Source of the DNA: Nocardioides daphniae
GTDB taxonomy: Bacteria; Actinomycetota; Actinomycetes; Propionibacteriales; Nocardioidaceae
Direction: 5' to 3'
Assembly: GCF_004777465.1 (NCBI RefSeq)
Contig: NZ_CP038462.1
Coordinates: 2,728,001 to 2,792,000, forward strand
Length of the DNA stretch: 64,000 nt
The position numbers and the translations under genes were made by a program. Of the stretch, positions 53,947 to 64,000 are shown in pieces. Each line of letters opens with the position of its first letter. The stretch's first letter is position 1. The notes below the pieces were generated by a model, which saw only the letters and a program-made list of their open reading frames with translations, was not told where the DNA came from and made no database searches.

Positions 53947-54510
53947 TCAGACGGGGAAGGCGCTCGGCGTGTTGATCATGAAGGACGCAGAAGTCGCGCC
54001 GATCGTGACGCCGACGGTGAAGGTGCCGAACTGGTTGTCGGCAGCGGTCCCCGCGAAGACGCCGTCGAGCGTGAGGGACTGACCAGCGCCGAGCTGCGCG
54101 ACGGAGGTCAGCGTCACCGAGGGCACCTCCTGGTCAGGAGCGCGGTTGGACGTCCACCCGGCGGGGGCCGGGAACGTGTACACGGTCTGGTTCAAGTACT
54201 GCGAGCCCGGGCCGGGCTGGAACGTGATGGTCATGACCACCAACGCGGCCGCAGCAAGCGTCGAGGGGGCCGTGATCTGCGCGCCCACGAAGTTCAGGTC
54301 CCACACGAGAGGGACGTCAGGCGAAGGCACCACCGGACTGGCGCCCCACGTCAGCTGAGGACTCCCCGCGGAGCCGGCAAAGGCGGGAGCCGAGGCCGCC
54401 ACGACCACGGCCGGGACGGACCAGAGGGCCGAGCCGACGACGGCACGACGGGAGGGGGACAACGGGGGAATGGGAGGCTCCGGGGAGGATGCGGAAGATG
54501 ACCCGCTCAC
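53947..54510 (-). CDS. Tat-exported protein of unknown function (paralogue 1)
   Basis: The protein has 187 residues. After a Ser/Pro-rich head, SPSRRAVVGSALWSVPAVVV then AASAPAFAG forms a twin-arginine signal with a probable AFA cleavage site. The mature ~140 residues are beta-rich with few charges (VMTITFQPGPGSQYLNQTVY, TSVAQLGAGQSLTLDGVFAG, FTVGVTIGATSASFMINTPS), like an immunoglobulin-like surface domain. There are no cysteines or catalytic motifs. The signal is nearly identical to that of the next gene upstream. GTG 54510 is the annotated start; a TTG at 54462 would give a head closer to the paralogue's. Confidence 0.7.
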   Translation of the reverse strand: MSGSSSASSPEPPIPPLSPSRRAVVGSALWSVPAVVVAASAPAFAGSAGSPQLTWGASPVVPSPDVPLVWDLNFVGAQITAPSTLAAAALVVMTITFQPGPGSQYLNQTVYTFPAPAGWTSNRAPDQEVPSVTLTSVAQLGAGQSLTLDGVFAGTAADNQFGTFTVGVTIGATSASFMINTPSAFPV

Positions 54511-54515
54511 GGTAG

Positions 54516-54543
54516 TTCCGGCACCGCCATGGGCGTGCCGGAA
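54516..54543 (-). terminator. Hairpin between the two Tat-exported genes
   Basis: Nine-base perfect arms TTCCGGCAC and GTGCCGGAA flank an 10-base loop just upstream of the downstream gene's start and ~95 bases after the upstream gene's stop. It may end the first transcript or sit in the second gene's leader. Confidence 0.5.
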
Positions 54544-54636
54544 TCGTGAACATGGGAGGTTTCCACGGTTCCCGTTCCCGCCGCCTCGAGCGTCGCGTGC
54601 GCTCGGCCTCGAGGCTGTCCACGCCGTCCGGGTCGC

Positions 54637-55581
54637 TCAGGCCTGGCTCACCGGGGTCAGCACCGTCGACTGCACGACGCGGTCCTCGATGATGTCGACC
54701 AGCTTGAGGGTGACGGTGAAGGTGCCGGCAGGGGTGTCGGGCAGCGTCGACAGGAGGTCGTCGCCCATGACGATGGTCAGCCCGTCGCTCAGGACGAGCT
54801 CGTACTGCAGGGTCACCGGCCCGGTCATCTGGATCTCGTAGCCCTCGGTCTGGTCGAGCCAGACCCAGGCCTCGGGCTGCTCGAGCCGCATCGGCACCGG
54901 GCCCTCGAGGCCGGCGTCCGGGGTGAAGGCGATCTCGGCCCGGAACCGGAACTGGTTGGCCCAGTCGACGGTGCCGTCGAGCACGACGGCGGTGCCGTTG
55001 CCGGTGAGGTAGGGCGCCTCCGGGTCGAGGACCTCGAGCTTGTTGGTCACCGTGAACGAGGCCGCCTCGGGGAAGGGGACCACGAAGAGGTGCTCGACGG
55101 CCTCGAACCCGTCCGCCTCGAAGAGCAGCCGCAGGGGTCGTCCCATGATCGGCTCGTAGGTGCTGGAGACGTAAGCACCGTCGAGGCGGGCCTGGTCCTC
55201 CGGGGCGAAGGGCTGCAGGTACTCGTACGTCCCCACGAAGCCCGTCGCGCCCTGCGAGCCGCGCGACCACCCTGCCGGCGCACCCGCCGCGAACGTCATC
55301 TCCTGGTCGGCCGGCGAGCCGGGCATCGTGACGGTCATCGTGAGGCCAGCGGGCTCCACCTCGCCCTCCTCCGACGTCACGTAGGCGTTGACGAAGGAGA
55401 GCCGGAAGAACGAGCTGGTCGGGGTGGGACGCTCAAAGGTCGTCTGACCGGCCTCGAAGACCAGCTTCGGCGCCGCCACCAGAGGGGGGCTCCCCGCGAA
55501 GGCGGGGGCCGCAGAGGCCACGGTGATCGCCGGGACGGACCAGACAGTCGCACCGAGAACTGCACGCCGGGAAGGCACCAT
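54637..55581 (-). CDS. Tat-exported protein of unknown function (paralogue 2)
   Basis: The protein has about 314 residues. The signal MVPSRRAVLGATVWSVPAIT then VASAAPAFAGS carries the twin arginine and an AFA site. The mature part (~280 residues) appears to hold two beta domains, one around MTVTMPGSPADQEMTFAAGA and the other around YEIQMTGPVTLQYELVLSDG, ending TFTVTLKLVDIIEDRVVQST. It is roughly twice the size of paralogue 1. ATG 55581 is listed, but TTG 55587 has a better spaced GGAG site upstream. There is no membrane anchor or sorting signal, so it is probably released or held non-covalently. Function is unknown. Confidence 0.7.
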   Translation of the reverse strand: MVPSRRAVLGATVWSVPAITVASAAPAFAGSPPLVAAPKLVFEAGQTTFERPTPTSSFFRLSFVNAYVTSEEGEVEPAGLTMTVTMPGSPADQEMTFAAGAPAGWSRGSQGATGFVGTYEYLQPFAPEDQARLDGAYVSSTYEPIMGRPLRLLFEADGFEAVEHLFVVPFPEAASFTVTNKLEVLDPEAPYLTGNGTAVVLDGTVDWANQFRFRAEIAFTPDAGLEGPVPMRLEQPEAWVWLDQTEGYEIQMTGPVTLQYELVLSDGLTIVMGDDLLSTLPDTPAGTFTVTLKLVDIIEDRVVQSTVLTPVSQA

Positions 55582-55711
55582 CGACAACGCACACTCCACC
55601 CAAGGAAGAAATGGCGAGGACCCGGACCTCGAAGACGGCCAGAGGCTAGTCGTCTTCACCTTCCCGTGCGGGCAAAACTGCCACTCCCGTCACCGCTGAC
55701 GGCATGCGCCC

Positions 55712-56527
55712 TCAGCGCAGGCGGGGGCCCAGCGTCGTACGCCGCTCGGCGTGCATCGGGTGCGCAGCCCGCGTCGCCGCCATCAGGTCGAGGTCGAGGT
55801 CGGCGACTGCCAGCCCCTGCTCGCGCCCCAGCCGCGCCAGCGGACGCCCCTCGGGGTCGTACACCGCGGAGCCCCCGGCGAACCGGGAGCCGTCGTGCGC
55901 GCACTCCCCCGTCGCCCCGGCGAAGAGGACGAAGATCCCGTTGTCGAGCGCACGGGACGGGTAGTAGAGGTCGCGGCGGTGCTCGCCACCGACGAAGAAG
56001 GCAGCGGAGTTGACGTAGACCTGCGCGCCGTCGTCGGCCGCCGCCCGCGCGTGCTCGGGGAAGGAGCCGTCGTAGCAGACCGAGAGCGCGACCTCCCAGC
56101 CGTCGACCTCGATCGAAGCGCCGTGGTCGCCCGGGGTGAAGTGGCGCTGCTCGAGCTCGCCGGAGAGGTGCTGCTTGGCGTAGGGCACCCGCACCGACCC
56201 GTCGACGTCGACCACCACGCCGGCGAGCGTGCGGGACGCCCCGTGGTCGAGCGCCGTGCAGAGCACCACCGTCGTCCCTGACTGCGTCGCGGCCCGGGCG
56301 AGCGGGGCCAGCAGCTCAGGGAGGTCGTCGGCCGACGGCGGCGCCGCGAACGCCTCGGAGCAGTAGGTCGTCAGGAAGGCCTCAGGCAGGGCGAGCAGGC
56401 GTACGCCGCGCTCCCCCGCCTCGTGGACCAGCCGGACCGCGGTGGCGACGTTGGCCGCCACGTCACCGCAGGCCGTCGGCGCCTGGCCGGCAGCCACCCG
56501 TAGCGTCGTCATGGGCCCCGTCGTCAT
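55712..56527 (-). CDS. Carbon-nitrogen hydrolase (nitrilase superfamily)
   Basis: The protein has 271 residues with the Glu-Lys-Cys triad in place: LLALPEAFLTTYCSEAF (Glu), RVPYAKQHLSGELEQRHFTP (Lys) and VALSVCYDGSFPEHARAAAD (Cys). After that comes QVYVNSAAFFVGGEHRRDLY, the conserved region near the active site. This is an amidase-type member acting on a small amide or carbamoyl compound; the substrate cannot be told. ATG 56527 (MTTGPMTTLRVAAGQAP) is used; ATG 56512 is equally good. It lies 20 bases downstream of guaB3 on the same strand and may be co-transcribed. Confidence 0.85.
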   Translation of the reverse strand: MTTGPMTTLRVAAGQAPTACGDVAANVATAVRLVHEAGERGVRLLALPEAFLTTYCSEAFAAPPSADDLPELLAPLARAATQSGTTVVLCTALDHGASRTLAGVVVDVDGSVRVPYAKQHLSGELEQRHFTPGDHGASIEVDGWEVALSVCYDGSFPEHARAAADDGAQVYVNSAAFFVGGEHRRDLYYPSRALDNGIFVLFAGATGECAHDGSRFAGGSAVYDPEGRPLARLGREQGLAVADLDLDLMAATRAAHPMHAERRTTLGPRLR

Positions 56528-56547
56528 GCACCCAGTCTCGCCAGGCG

Positions 56548-57654
56548 TCAGCCGACGACGACCTCGACGCGCTGGAACTCCTTGAGCTCGGTGTAGCCCG
56601 TCGTCGCCATCGAGCGCTTGAGCGCACCGATCAGGTTCATCGTGCCGTCGGCCACCGTGGAGGGACCGAAGAGGATCTCCTCCAGGGTGCCCACCGGCTC
56701 GAACTCGACGCGCTGGCCGCGCGGCAGCGCGCCGTGCGTGGCCTCGGAGCCCCAGTGGAAGCCGCGACCGGGCGCGTTGGTGGCACGGGCCAGCGGCGAG
56801 CCGACCATGACCGCGTCGGCGCCGCAGGCGATCGCCTTCGGGATGTCGCCGGAGCGACCGATGGAGCCGTCGGCGATGACGTGCACGTAGCGGCCACCCG
56901 ACTCGTCGAGGTAGTCACGACGGGCCGCGGCCACGTCGGAGACGGCCGAGGCCATCGGGACAGCGATGCCCAGCACCGAGCGGGTGGTGTGCGCCGCGCC
57001 GCCGCCGAAGCCGACGAGCACGCCGGCCGCGCCGGTGCGCATCAGGTGCAGCGCCGCCTGGTAGGTCGCGCAGCCACCGACGATGACCGGGACGTCGAGC
57101 TCGTAGATGAACTCCTTGAGGTTCAGCGGCTCGGCCTGGCTGGAGACGTGCTCGGCGGAGACGGTGGTGCCGCGGATGACGAACATGTCGACACCGGCGT
57201 CGACGACCGACTTCGCGAACTCCTTGGTGTGCTGCGGCGAGAGCGAGCCCGCGACGGTCACACCGGCGTCCCGCATCTGCTTGAGGCGCTCGGTGATCAG
57301 CTCGGCCTTGATCGGCTCGGTGTAGATCTCCTGCAGGCGCCGGGTGGCGTCGACCCCGCGGAGCCCCGCGACCTCCTCCAGCAGCGGCGTCGGGTCGGCG
57401 TATCGGGTCCACAGCCCCTCGAGGTTGAGCACGCCCAGGCCGCCGAGGCGACCGAGCTCGATCGCCGTCTCGGGCGACATCACCGAGTCCATCGGGGCGG
57501 CGAGCACCGGGAGGTCGAAGCGGTAGGCGTCGATCTGCCACGCGACGCTGACCTCCTCGGGGTCACGCGTACGACGCGACGGCACGATGGCCACGTCGTC
57601 GAAGGCGTAGGCCCGGCGGGCGCGCTTGTTCTTGCCGATCTCGATCTCGGTCAC
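56548..57654 (-). CDS. guaB3: GuaB3 family IMP dehydrogenase-related protein
   Basis: The protein has 368 residues: an IMPDH-like TIM barrel without CBS domains. It opens MTEIEIGKNKRARRAYAFDD, then VLAAPMDSVMSPETAIELGR and LGVLNLEGLWTRYADPTPLL. At the place where IMPDH has its catalytic cysteine (GPGSICTT in guaB of this window), it reads VGFGGGAAHTTRSVLGIAVP, with His instead of Cys. Phosphate-binding VIADGSIGRSGDIPKAIACG and AVMVGSPLARATNAPGRGFH are conserved. The C-terminal EFEPVGTLEEILFGPSTVAD is typical of GuaB3. Without the cysteine a standard IMPDH reaction is doubtful. In the guaB-unknown-guaB3 cluster on one strand. Confidence 0.9.
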   Translation of the reverse strand: MTEIEIGKNKRARRAYAFDDVAIVPSRRTRDPEEVSVAWQIDAYRFDLPVLAAPMDSVMSPETAIELGRLGGLGVLNLEGLWTRYADPTPLLEEVAGLRGVDATRRLQEIYTEPIKAELITERLKQMRDAGVTVAGSLSPQHTKEFAKSVVDAGVDMFVIRGTTVSAEHVSSQAEPLNLKEFIYELDVPVIVGGCATYQAALHLMRTGAAGVLVGFGGGAAHTTRSVLGIAVPMASAVSDVAAARRDYLDESGGRYVHVIADGSIGRSGDIPKAIACGADAVMVGSPLARATNAPGRGFHWGSEATHGALPRGQRVEFEPVGTLEEILFGPSTVADGTMNLIGALKRSMATTGYTELKEFQRVEVVVG

Positions 57655-57658
57655 GTGG

Positions 57659-57991
57659 TCAGTCTCCCAGAACGTCAGCCCCGGAGCGCTCCCGCTCCAG
57701 ATGAAGGCAGCCCACTCCGTCGAGTGGGAAGTGCGGATCGGTCAGCCAGGTCACCGTGACCCGGCCGTCCGCCTGCGGTACGAGTCGGGCCGCGGCCGGC
57801 CCCACCCTGGTGCTGATGCGGAGCAGCCACGGCGTGCCGGCGGGTACGCCGGCGAGGTAGCCGCTCGCGGAGATCCACGCCCCGACGTGGTCGAGCTCTG
57901 CTGCCTGCGGCAGCCTCGCCGCCACGACGTGGGGGGCACGGACCTGGTCGTCCAGACTCGCCGAGTCACGGGTCACCTGGACGACGGTCAT
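57659..57991 (-). CDS. Small unknown protein between guaB and guaB3
   Basis: This 110-residue soluble protein begins MTVVQVTRDSASLDDQVRAP. It has a mixed alpha/beta look (PHVVAARLPQAAELDHVGAW, GTPWLLRISTRVGPAAARLV, RVTVTWLTDPHFPLDGVGCL) and no recognised motif. It starts one base after the guaB stop and ends four bases before guaB3, so all three are one tight operon. That spacing is the main support for it being real and possibly linked to purine metabolism. Confidence 0.65.
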   Translation of the reverse strand: MTVVQVTRDSASLDDQVRAPHVVAARLPQAAELDHVGAWISASGYLAGVPAGTPWLLRISTRVGPAAARLVPQADGRVTVTWLTDPHFPLDGVGCLHLERERSGADVLGD

Positions 57992-57992
57992 G

Positions 57993-61163
<3,171 letters not shown>

Positions 61164-61188
61164 GGTCGGCCCCACGGCGTACAAGGCT

Positions 61189-61241
61189 CATTGAGCGCTC
61201 AGATGCCTTCCCGCTGCACCATTGAGCGCTCAGATGCCTTC
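61189..61241. repeat. 31-bp-period duplication at the MBL hydrolase stop
   Basis: The 22 bases at 61189-61210 recur exactly at 61220-61241, offset by 31 bases. Each copy contains the 10-base palindrome TGAGCGCTCA. The right copy encodes the last codons of the MBL protein (EGI-stop), so the left copy is a duplicated gene end lying past the stop. Confidence 0.9.
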
Positions 61242-61835
61242 GCGCTCGGCCTCGATCGTCGTCGACGCGCCGTGGCCGGTGCGCACGACCGTGTCGCCCG
61301 GCAGGCTCAGGAGCCGCGCCCGGATCGAGTCGCGGATCTGGTCGGCGTCGCTGAACGAGCGCCCCGTCGCCCCGGGCCCGCCCTGGAAGAGCGTGTCGCC
61401 GGTGAAGACGACGCCGAGCGCGGGGACGTACAGGCAGACGGCGCCGGGCGCGTGCCCCGGCGTGTGGATCACCTGCACGCTCACGCCGCCGACCTCGATC
61501 TCCTGGCCGTCGGCCAGGTCGACGTCCCAGAGGTGGTCGGCGTGGGTGAGCTCCCACAGCGGCCTGTCGGCCGGGTGCAGCAGGATCGGGGCGACCGTGC
61601 GCTCGCGCAGCGCCGGCGCGACACGTACGTGGTCGTCGTGGGCGTGGGTGCAGATGATCGCCTTGACCTTCCGGTCGCCCACGACGTCCATGATCGCGTC
61701 CACCGAGTGGGGCGCGTCGATGACGACCACCTCGGTGTCGTCACCCAGCACCCAGATGTTGTTGTCGACCTCGAAGGTCTCGCCGTCGAGGGAGAAGGTG
61801 CCGGAGACGACCGCGTGGTCGATGCGCGCGCTCAT
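61230..61835 (-). CDS. MBL-fold metallohydrolase linked to mscR
   Basis: The protein has 201 residues. The zinc-binding metallo-beta-lactamase signature is [20 protein letters not shown] (HxHxDH), followed by [20 protein letters not shown] and [20 protein letters not shown]. Its size and motifs resemble the hydrolase next to mscR in mycobacteria (Rv2260), and glyoxalase II in general. A plausible role is hydrolysing the S-formyl-mycothiol or related thioester made by the dehydrogenase. ATG 61835 overlaps the mscR stop by four bases, so the pair is coupled. It ends in the duplicated repeat. Confidence 0.87.
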   Translation of the reverse strand: MSARIDHAVVSGTFSLDGETFEVDNNIWVLGDDTEVVVIDAPHSVDAIMDVVGDRKVKAIICTHAHDDHVRVAPALRERTVAPILLHPADRPLWELTHADHLWDVDLADGQEIEVGGVSVQVIHTPGHAPGAVCLYVPALGVVFTGDTLFQGGPGATGRSFSDADQIRDSIRARLLSLPGDTVVRTGHGASTTIEAEREGI

Positions 61836-62952
61836 GCCTGCGCTCCGTCCAGGACGACCACCGAGCGCAGGACGCCGCCGTGGTGCATCTTCTCGAAGGC
61901 GGCCTCGACGTCGTCGATGCCGATCTCCTCGGTGACGAAGGCGTCGAGGTCGAGCCGACCCTGCAGGTAGAGGTCGGTCAGCATCGGGAAGTCGCGGCTC
62001 GGCAGGCAGTCGCCGTACCAGGAGGACTTCAACGCGCCGCCACGACCGAAGACGTCGATGAGCGGGAGGTCGGGGACCAACATGTCGGGCGTCGGGACGC
62101 CGACCAGGACGACCGTGCCCGCCAGGTCGCGGGCGTAGAAGGCCTGCTTCCAGGTCTCGGGACGACCGACGGCCTCGATCACCACGTCGGCACCGTCGGC
62201 GCCGTTGTCGGAGCAGATCGCCTTGATCCCCTCGACCGCGTCGACCTCGGCGGAGTTGACGGTGTGGGTGGCGCCCATGGTGAGGGCCTGCTCGAGCTTG
62301 GCCGCGTCGATGTCGACCGCGACGATCTTCGAGGCGCCGGCCAGGGCGGAGCCGGCGATGGCGGCCATGCCGACGCCGCCGCACCCGATGACGGCCACGG
62401 TCTTGCCGCGGGTCACGTTGCCGGTGTTGATGGCGGCGCCCAGGCCGGCCATCACGCCGCAGCCCAGCAGGCCGACGGCGGCCGGACGGGCGGCCGGGTC
62501 GACCTTGGTGCACTGCCCGGCGGCGACCAGGGTCTTCTCGGCGAAGGCGCCGATGCCCAGCGCCGGCGAGAGCTCGGTCCCGGCCAGCTCACCCTCGGCC
62601 AGGGTCATCTTCTGGGTGGCGTTGTGGGTGGCGAAGCAGTACTGCGGCTCCCCCGGTCGCAGGCCCGGCAGTTGCCGCAGACCGCGCGCCAGTTGAGCAC
62701 GACGAAGTCGCCGGGCGCGACGGTGGTGACGTCGGGGCCCACGGCCTCGACGATGCCGGCCGCCTCGTGGCCGAGCAGGAAGGGGAACTCGTCGTTGATG
62801 CCGCCCTGGCGGTAGTGCAGGTCGGTGTGGCAGACCCCGCAGGCCTGGATCTTCACGACCGCCTCACCCGGACCGGGGTCGGGGACGTTGATGGTGACGA
62901 CGCTGACCGGCTCGTCCTTGGCGAGTGCGACGACTGCCTTGACCTGCTGCAT
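61832..62952 (-). CDS. mscR: S-(hydroxymethyl)mycothiol dehydrogenase, one frameshift
   Basis: This zinc-type alcohol dehydrogenase is the mycothiol-dependent formaldehyde / nitrosomycothiol detoxifier of actinobacteria. ATG 62952 gives [20 protein letters not shown]. Catalytic zinc ligands are in [20 protein letters not shown] and [15 protein letters not shown]; structural zinc cysteines start [11 protein letters not shown]. There the frame breaks near 62652 (five G should be six); [20 protein letters not shown] follows in the next frame. The NAD site is [40 protein letters not shown] and [14 protein letters not shown] close it. Repaired length is 373 residues. Overlaps the MBL gene by four bases. 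Confidence 0.93.
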
Positions 62953-62973
62953 GGAGACTCCTTGCTCTGGGGG

Positions 62974-62986
62974 AAGGTCTGACCTT
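62974..62986. promoter_or_regulatory. Palindrome AAGGTC-t-GACCTT before mscR
   Basis: A perfect 13-base palindrome lies 22 bases upstream of the mscR start codon, close to or over the ribosome site (AAGGAG). It has the shape of a repressor operator for a formaldehyde- or stress-inducible gene; this is inference from position. Confidence 0.4.
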
Positions 62987-63040
62987 GCCGCGCGGGAGGC
63001 GTCGTACGCAAGAGCCCGCCGCCCACCTGCCGGACGCCGA

Positions 63041-63077
63041 ACGGCCCCCCGCCCCGGAGTGCGGGGCGAGGGGCCGT
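63041..63077 (-). terminator. Terminator of groEL
   Basis: A long G/C stem (arms acggccccccgccccg and cggggcgaggggccgt, one C-A mismatch) with a five-base loop lies 36 bases past the groEL stop on the minus strand. Confidence 0.85.
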
Positions 63078-63112
63078 CGAGGCCGTGCGACTGAGTCGTC
63101 AGCGCGGAGGGG

Positions 63113-64000
63113 TCAGTGGCCGTGGCCGTGGCCGTGACCGGCCGCGGCGGGAGCCGCCTCCTCCTCCTCGGGCTTGTCGACGACCAGCGTCTCGGTCGTC
63201 AGCAGCATCGCGGCGATGGAGGTCGCGTTGATCAGGGCCGAGCGGGTCACCTTGACCGGGTCGAGGACGCCCTGGGCGACCAGGTCGCCGTACTCGCCGG
63301 TGGCGGCGTTGTAGCCGAACTCGGCGCCGTTGGCGGCGCCACCCTCGCGGACCTTGGTGGTCACGACGTAGCCGTTCTCGCCACCGTTCTCGGCGATCCA
63401 GCGCAGCGGCTCGTCGGCCGAGCGACGCACGATGCGTACGCCGGCAGCCTCGTCGCCGGTCAGGCCGAGGTCACCCTCGAGCACGGAGACAGCGTGGATC
63501 AGCGCGGAGCCACCGCCGGGGACGATGCCCTCGTCGATCGCGGCGCGCGTCGCGGAGACGGCGTCCTCGATGCGGTGCTTCTTCTCCTTGAGCTCCACCT
63601 CGGTGGCGGCGCCGACCTTGATCACGCACACGCCGCCGGCCAGCTTCGCGAGGCGCTCGGAGAGCTTCTCGCGGTCCCAGTCGGAGTCGGTGTTCTCGAT
63701 CTCGGCCTTGATCTGGTTGACGCGGGCCTCGACCTCGGCGTGCTCGCCGGCACCGTCGACGATCGTGGTGTTTGTCCTTCGTCACCACTAACGACGGCGC
63801 CTGGCCGAGCACCTCGAGGCCGACCCTGGTCGAGCTTGAGCCCGACCTCGGGGCGATGACCTGACCACCGGTCAGGACGGCGATGTCCTGCATCATCGCC
63901 TTGCGGCGGTCGCCGAAGGCCGGCGACTTCACCGCGACGGCGTTGAAGGTGCCGCGGATCTTGTTGACGACCAGGGTCGAGAGCGCCTCGCCGTCGACGT
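63113..64000 (-). CDS. groEL: 60-kDa chaperonin GroEL with His/Gly tail (partial, three or more indels)
   Basis: The window holds the C-terminal ~295 residues. It enters at [20 protein letters not shown], then [20 protein letters not shown]. Three indels scramble 63770-63855: a missing C near 63852, an extra base near 63825 and an extra base near 63772. Repair gives [20 protein letters not shown], then [28 protein letters not shown] in the same stretch departs from the usual GQARRVVV, so more errors are likely. The rest is intact: [20 protein letters not shown] and [16 protein letters not shown]. It ends [18 protein letters not shown] instead of the Gly-Met tail. A histidine tail is typical of actinobacterial GroEL1-type copies. 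Confidence 0.93.

Overview
The window is about 70% G+C and codes like a high-GC actinobacterium. The best fit is the Nocardioidaceae (Nocardioides or a close relative). That placement is inferred from gene content: a mycothiol-dependent formaldehyde dehydrogenase, an F420-type oxidoreductase, GuaB3, monomeric NADP-isocitrate dehydrogenase, a three-subunit sdhCAB, DUF3017 after folD, and two mycobacteria-like gene orders (pcrA / M23 peptidase / sucCD / perM-purN-purH, and groEL / guaB2 / guaB3 / GMC oxidase / guaA). Almost everything is chromosomal core. I found no rRNA, tRNA, CRISPR array, insertion sequence, phage or plasmid gene.

Layout. 1-6.1 kb: methylmalonyl-CoA mutase (mutA, mutB partial) divergent from succinate dehydrogenase sdhCAB. 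6.2-12.8 kb: a 2H phosphoesterase, trpS, an MFS exporter and one very long fused ABC exporter. 12.9-19.2 kb: icd, aquaporin, a membrane-anchored unknown, mdh, DUF3017 and folD. 19.3-25 kb: purH behind a ZTP riboswitch, purN, perM, and an ECF-sigma-like protein fused to a membrane anchor and an outer domain. 25-31.2 kb: sucDC, an M23 endopeptidase and pcrA. 31.2-36.6 kb: a VOC/AraC divergent pair, a four-gene ABC-2 operon and a small membrane protein. 36.6-40.6 kb: a PspC envelope-stress module (LuxR regulator, PspC-kinase, PspC/LiaF-like protein, small membrane protein). 40.5-46.8 kb: glycerophosphodiesterase, F420-type oxidoreductase, fadD, a truncated BASS transporter, an orphan sugar-binding lipoprotein and an unknown. 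46.9-59.5 kb: guaA, GMC oxidoreductase, gabD2-like dehydrogenase, glpD, two Tat-exported paralogues, a nitrilase-family amidase, guaB3, a small unknown and guaB. 59.6-64 kb: a GT-C glycosyltransferase, an MBL hydrolase with mscR, and groEL (partial).

How the genes work together. TCA-cycle genes are dense (icd, mdh, sucCD, sdhCAB), and mutAB feeds propionyl units in as succinyl-CoA. One-carbon and purine supply is the second theme (folD, purN, purH, guaA, guaB, guaB3). The riboswitch ties purH to the ZMP/ZTP level.

The feature that most affects interpretation is not biological. At least fifteen single- or double-base indels break otherwise full-length housekeeping genes: mutA, sdhA, trpS, the ABC exporter, icd, sucC, the LuxR regulator, glpQ, gabD2 (two), glpD, mscR and groEL (three). 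Most are one base short or long in a short G/C run, so this looks like uncorrected sequencing error rather than gene decay. I annotate these genes across the break and say where the frame changes.
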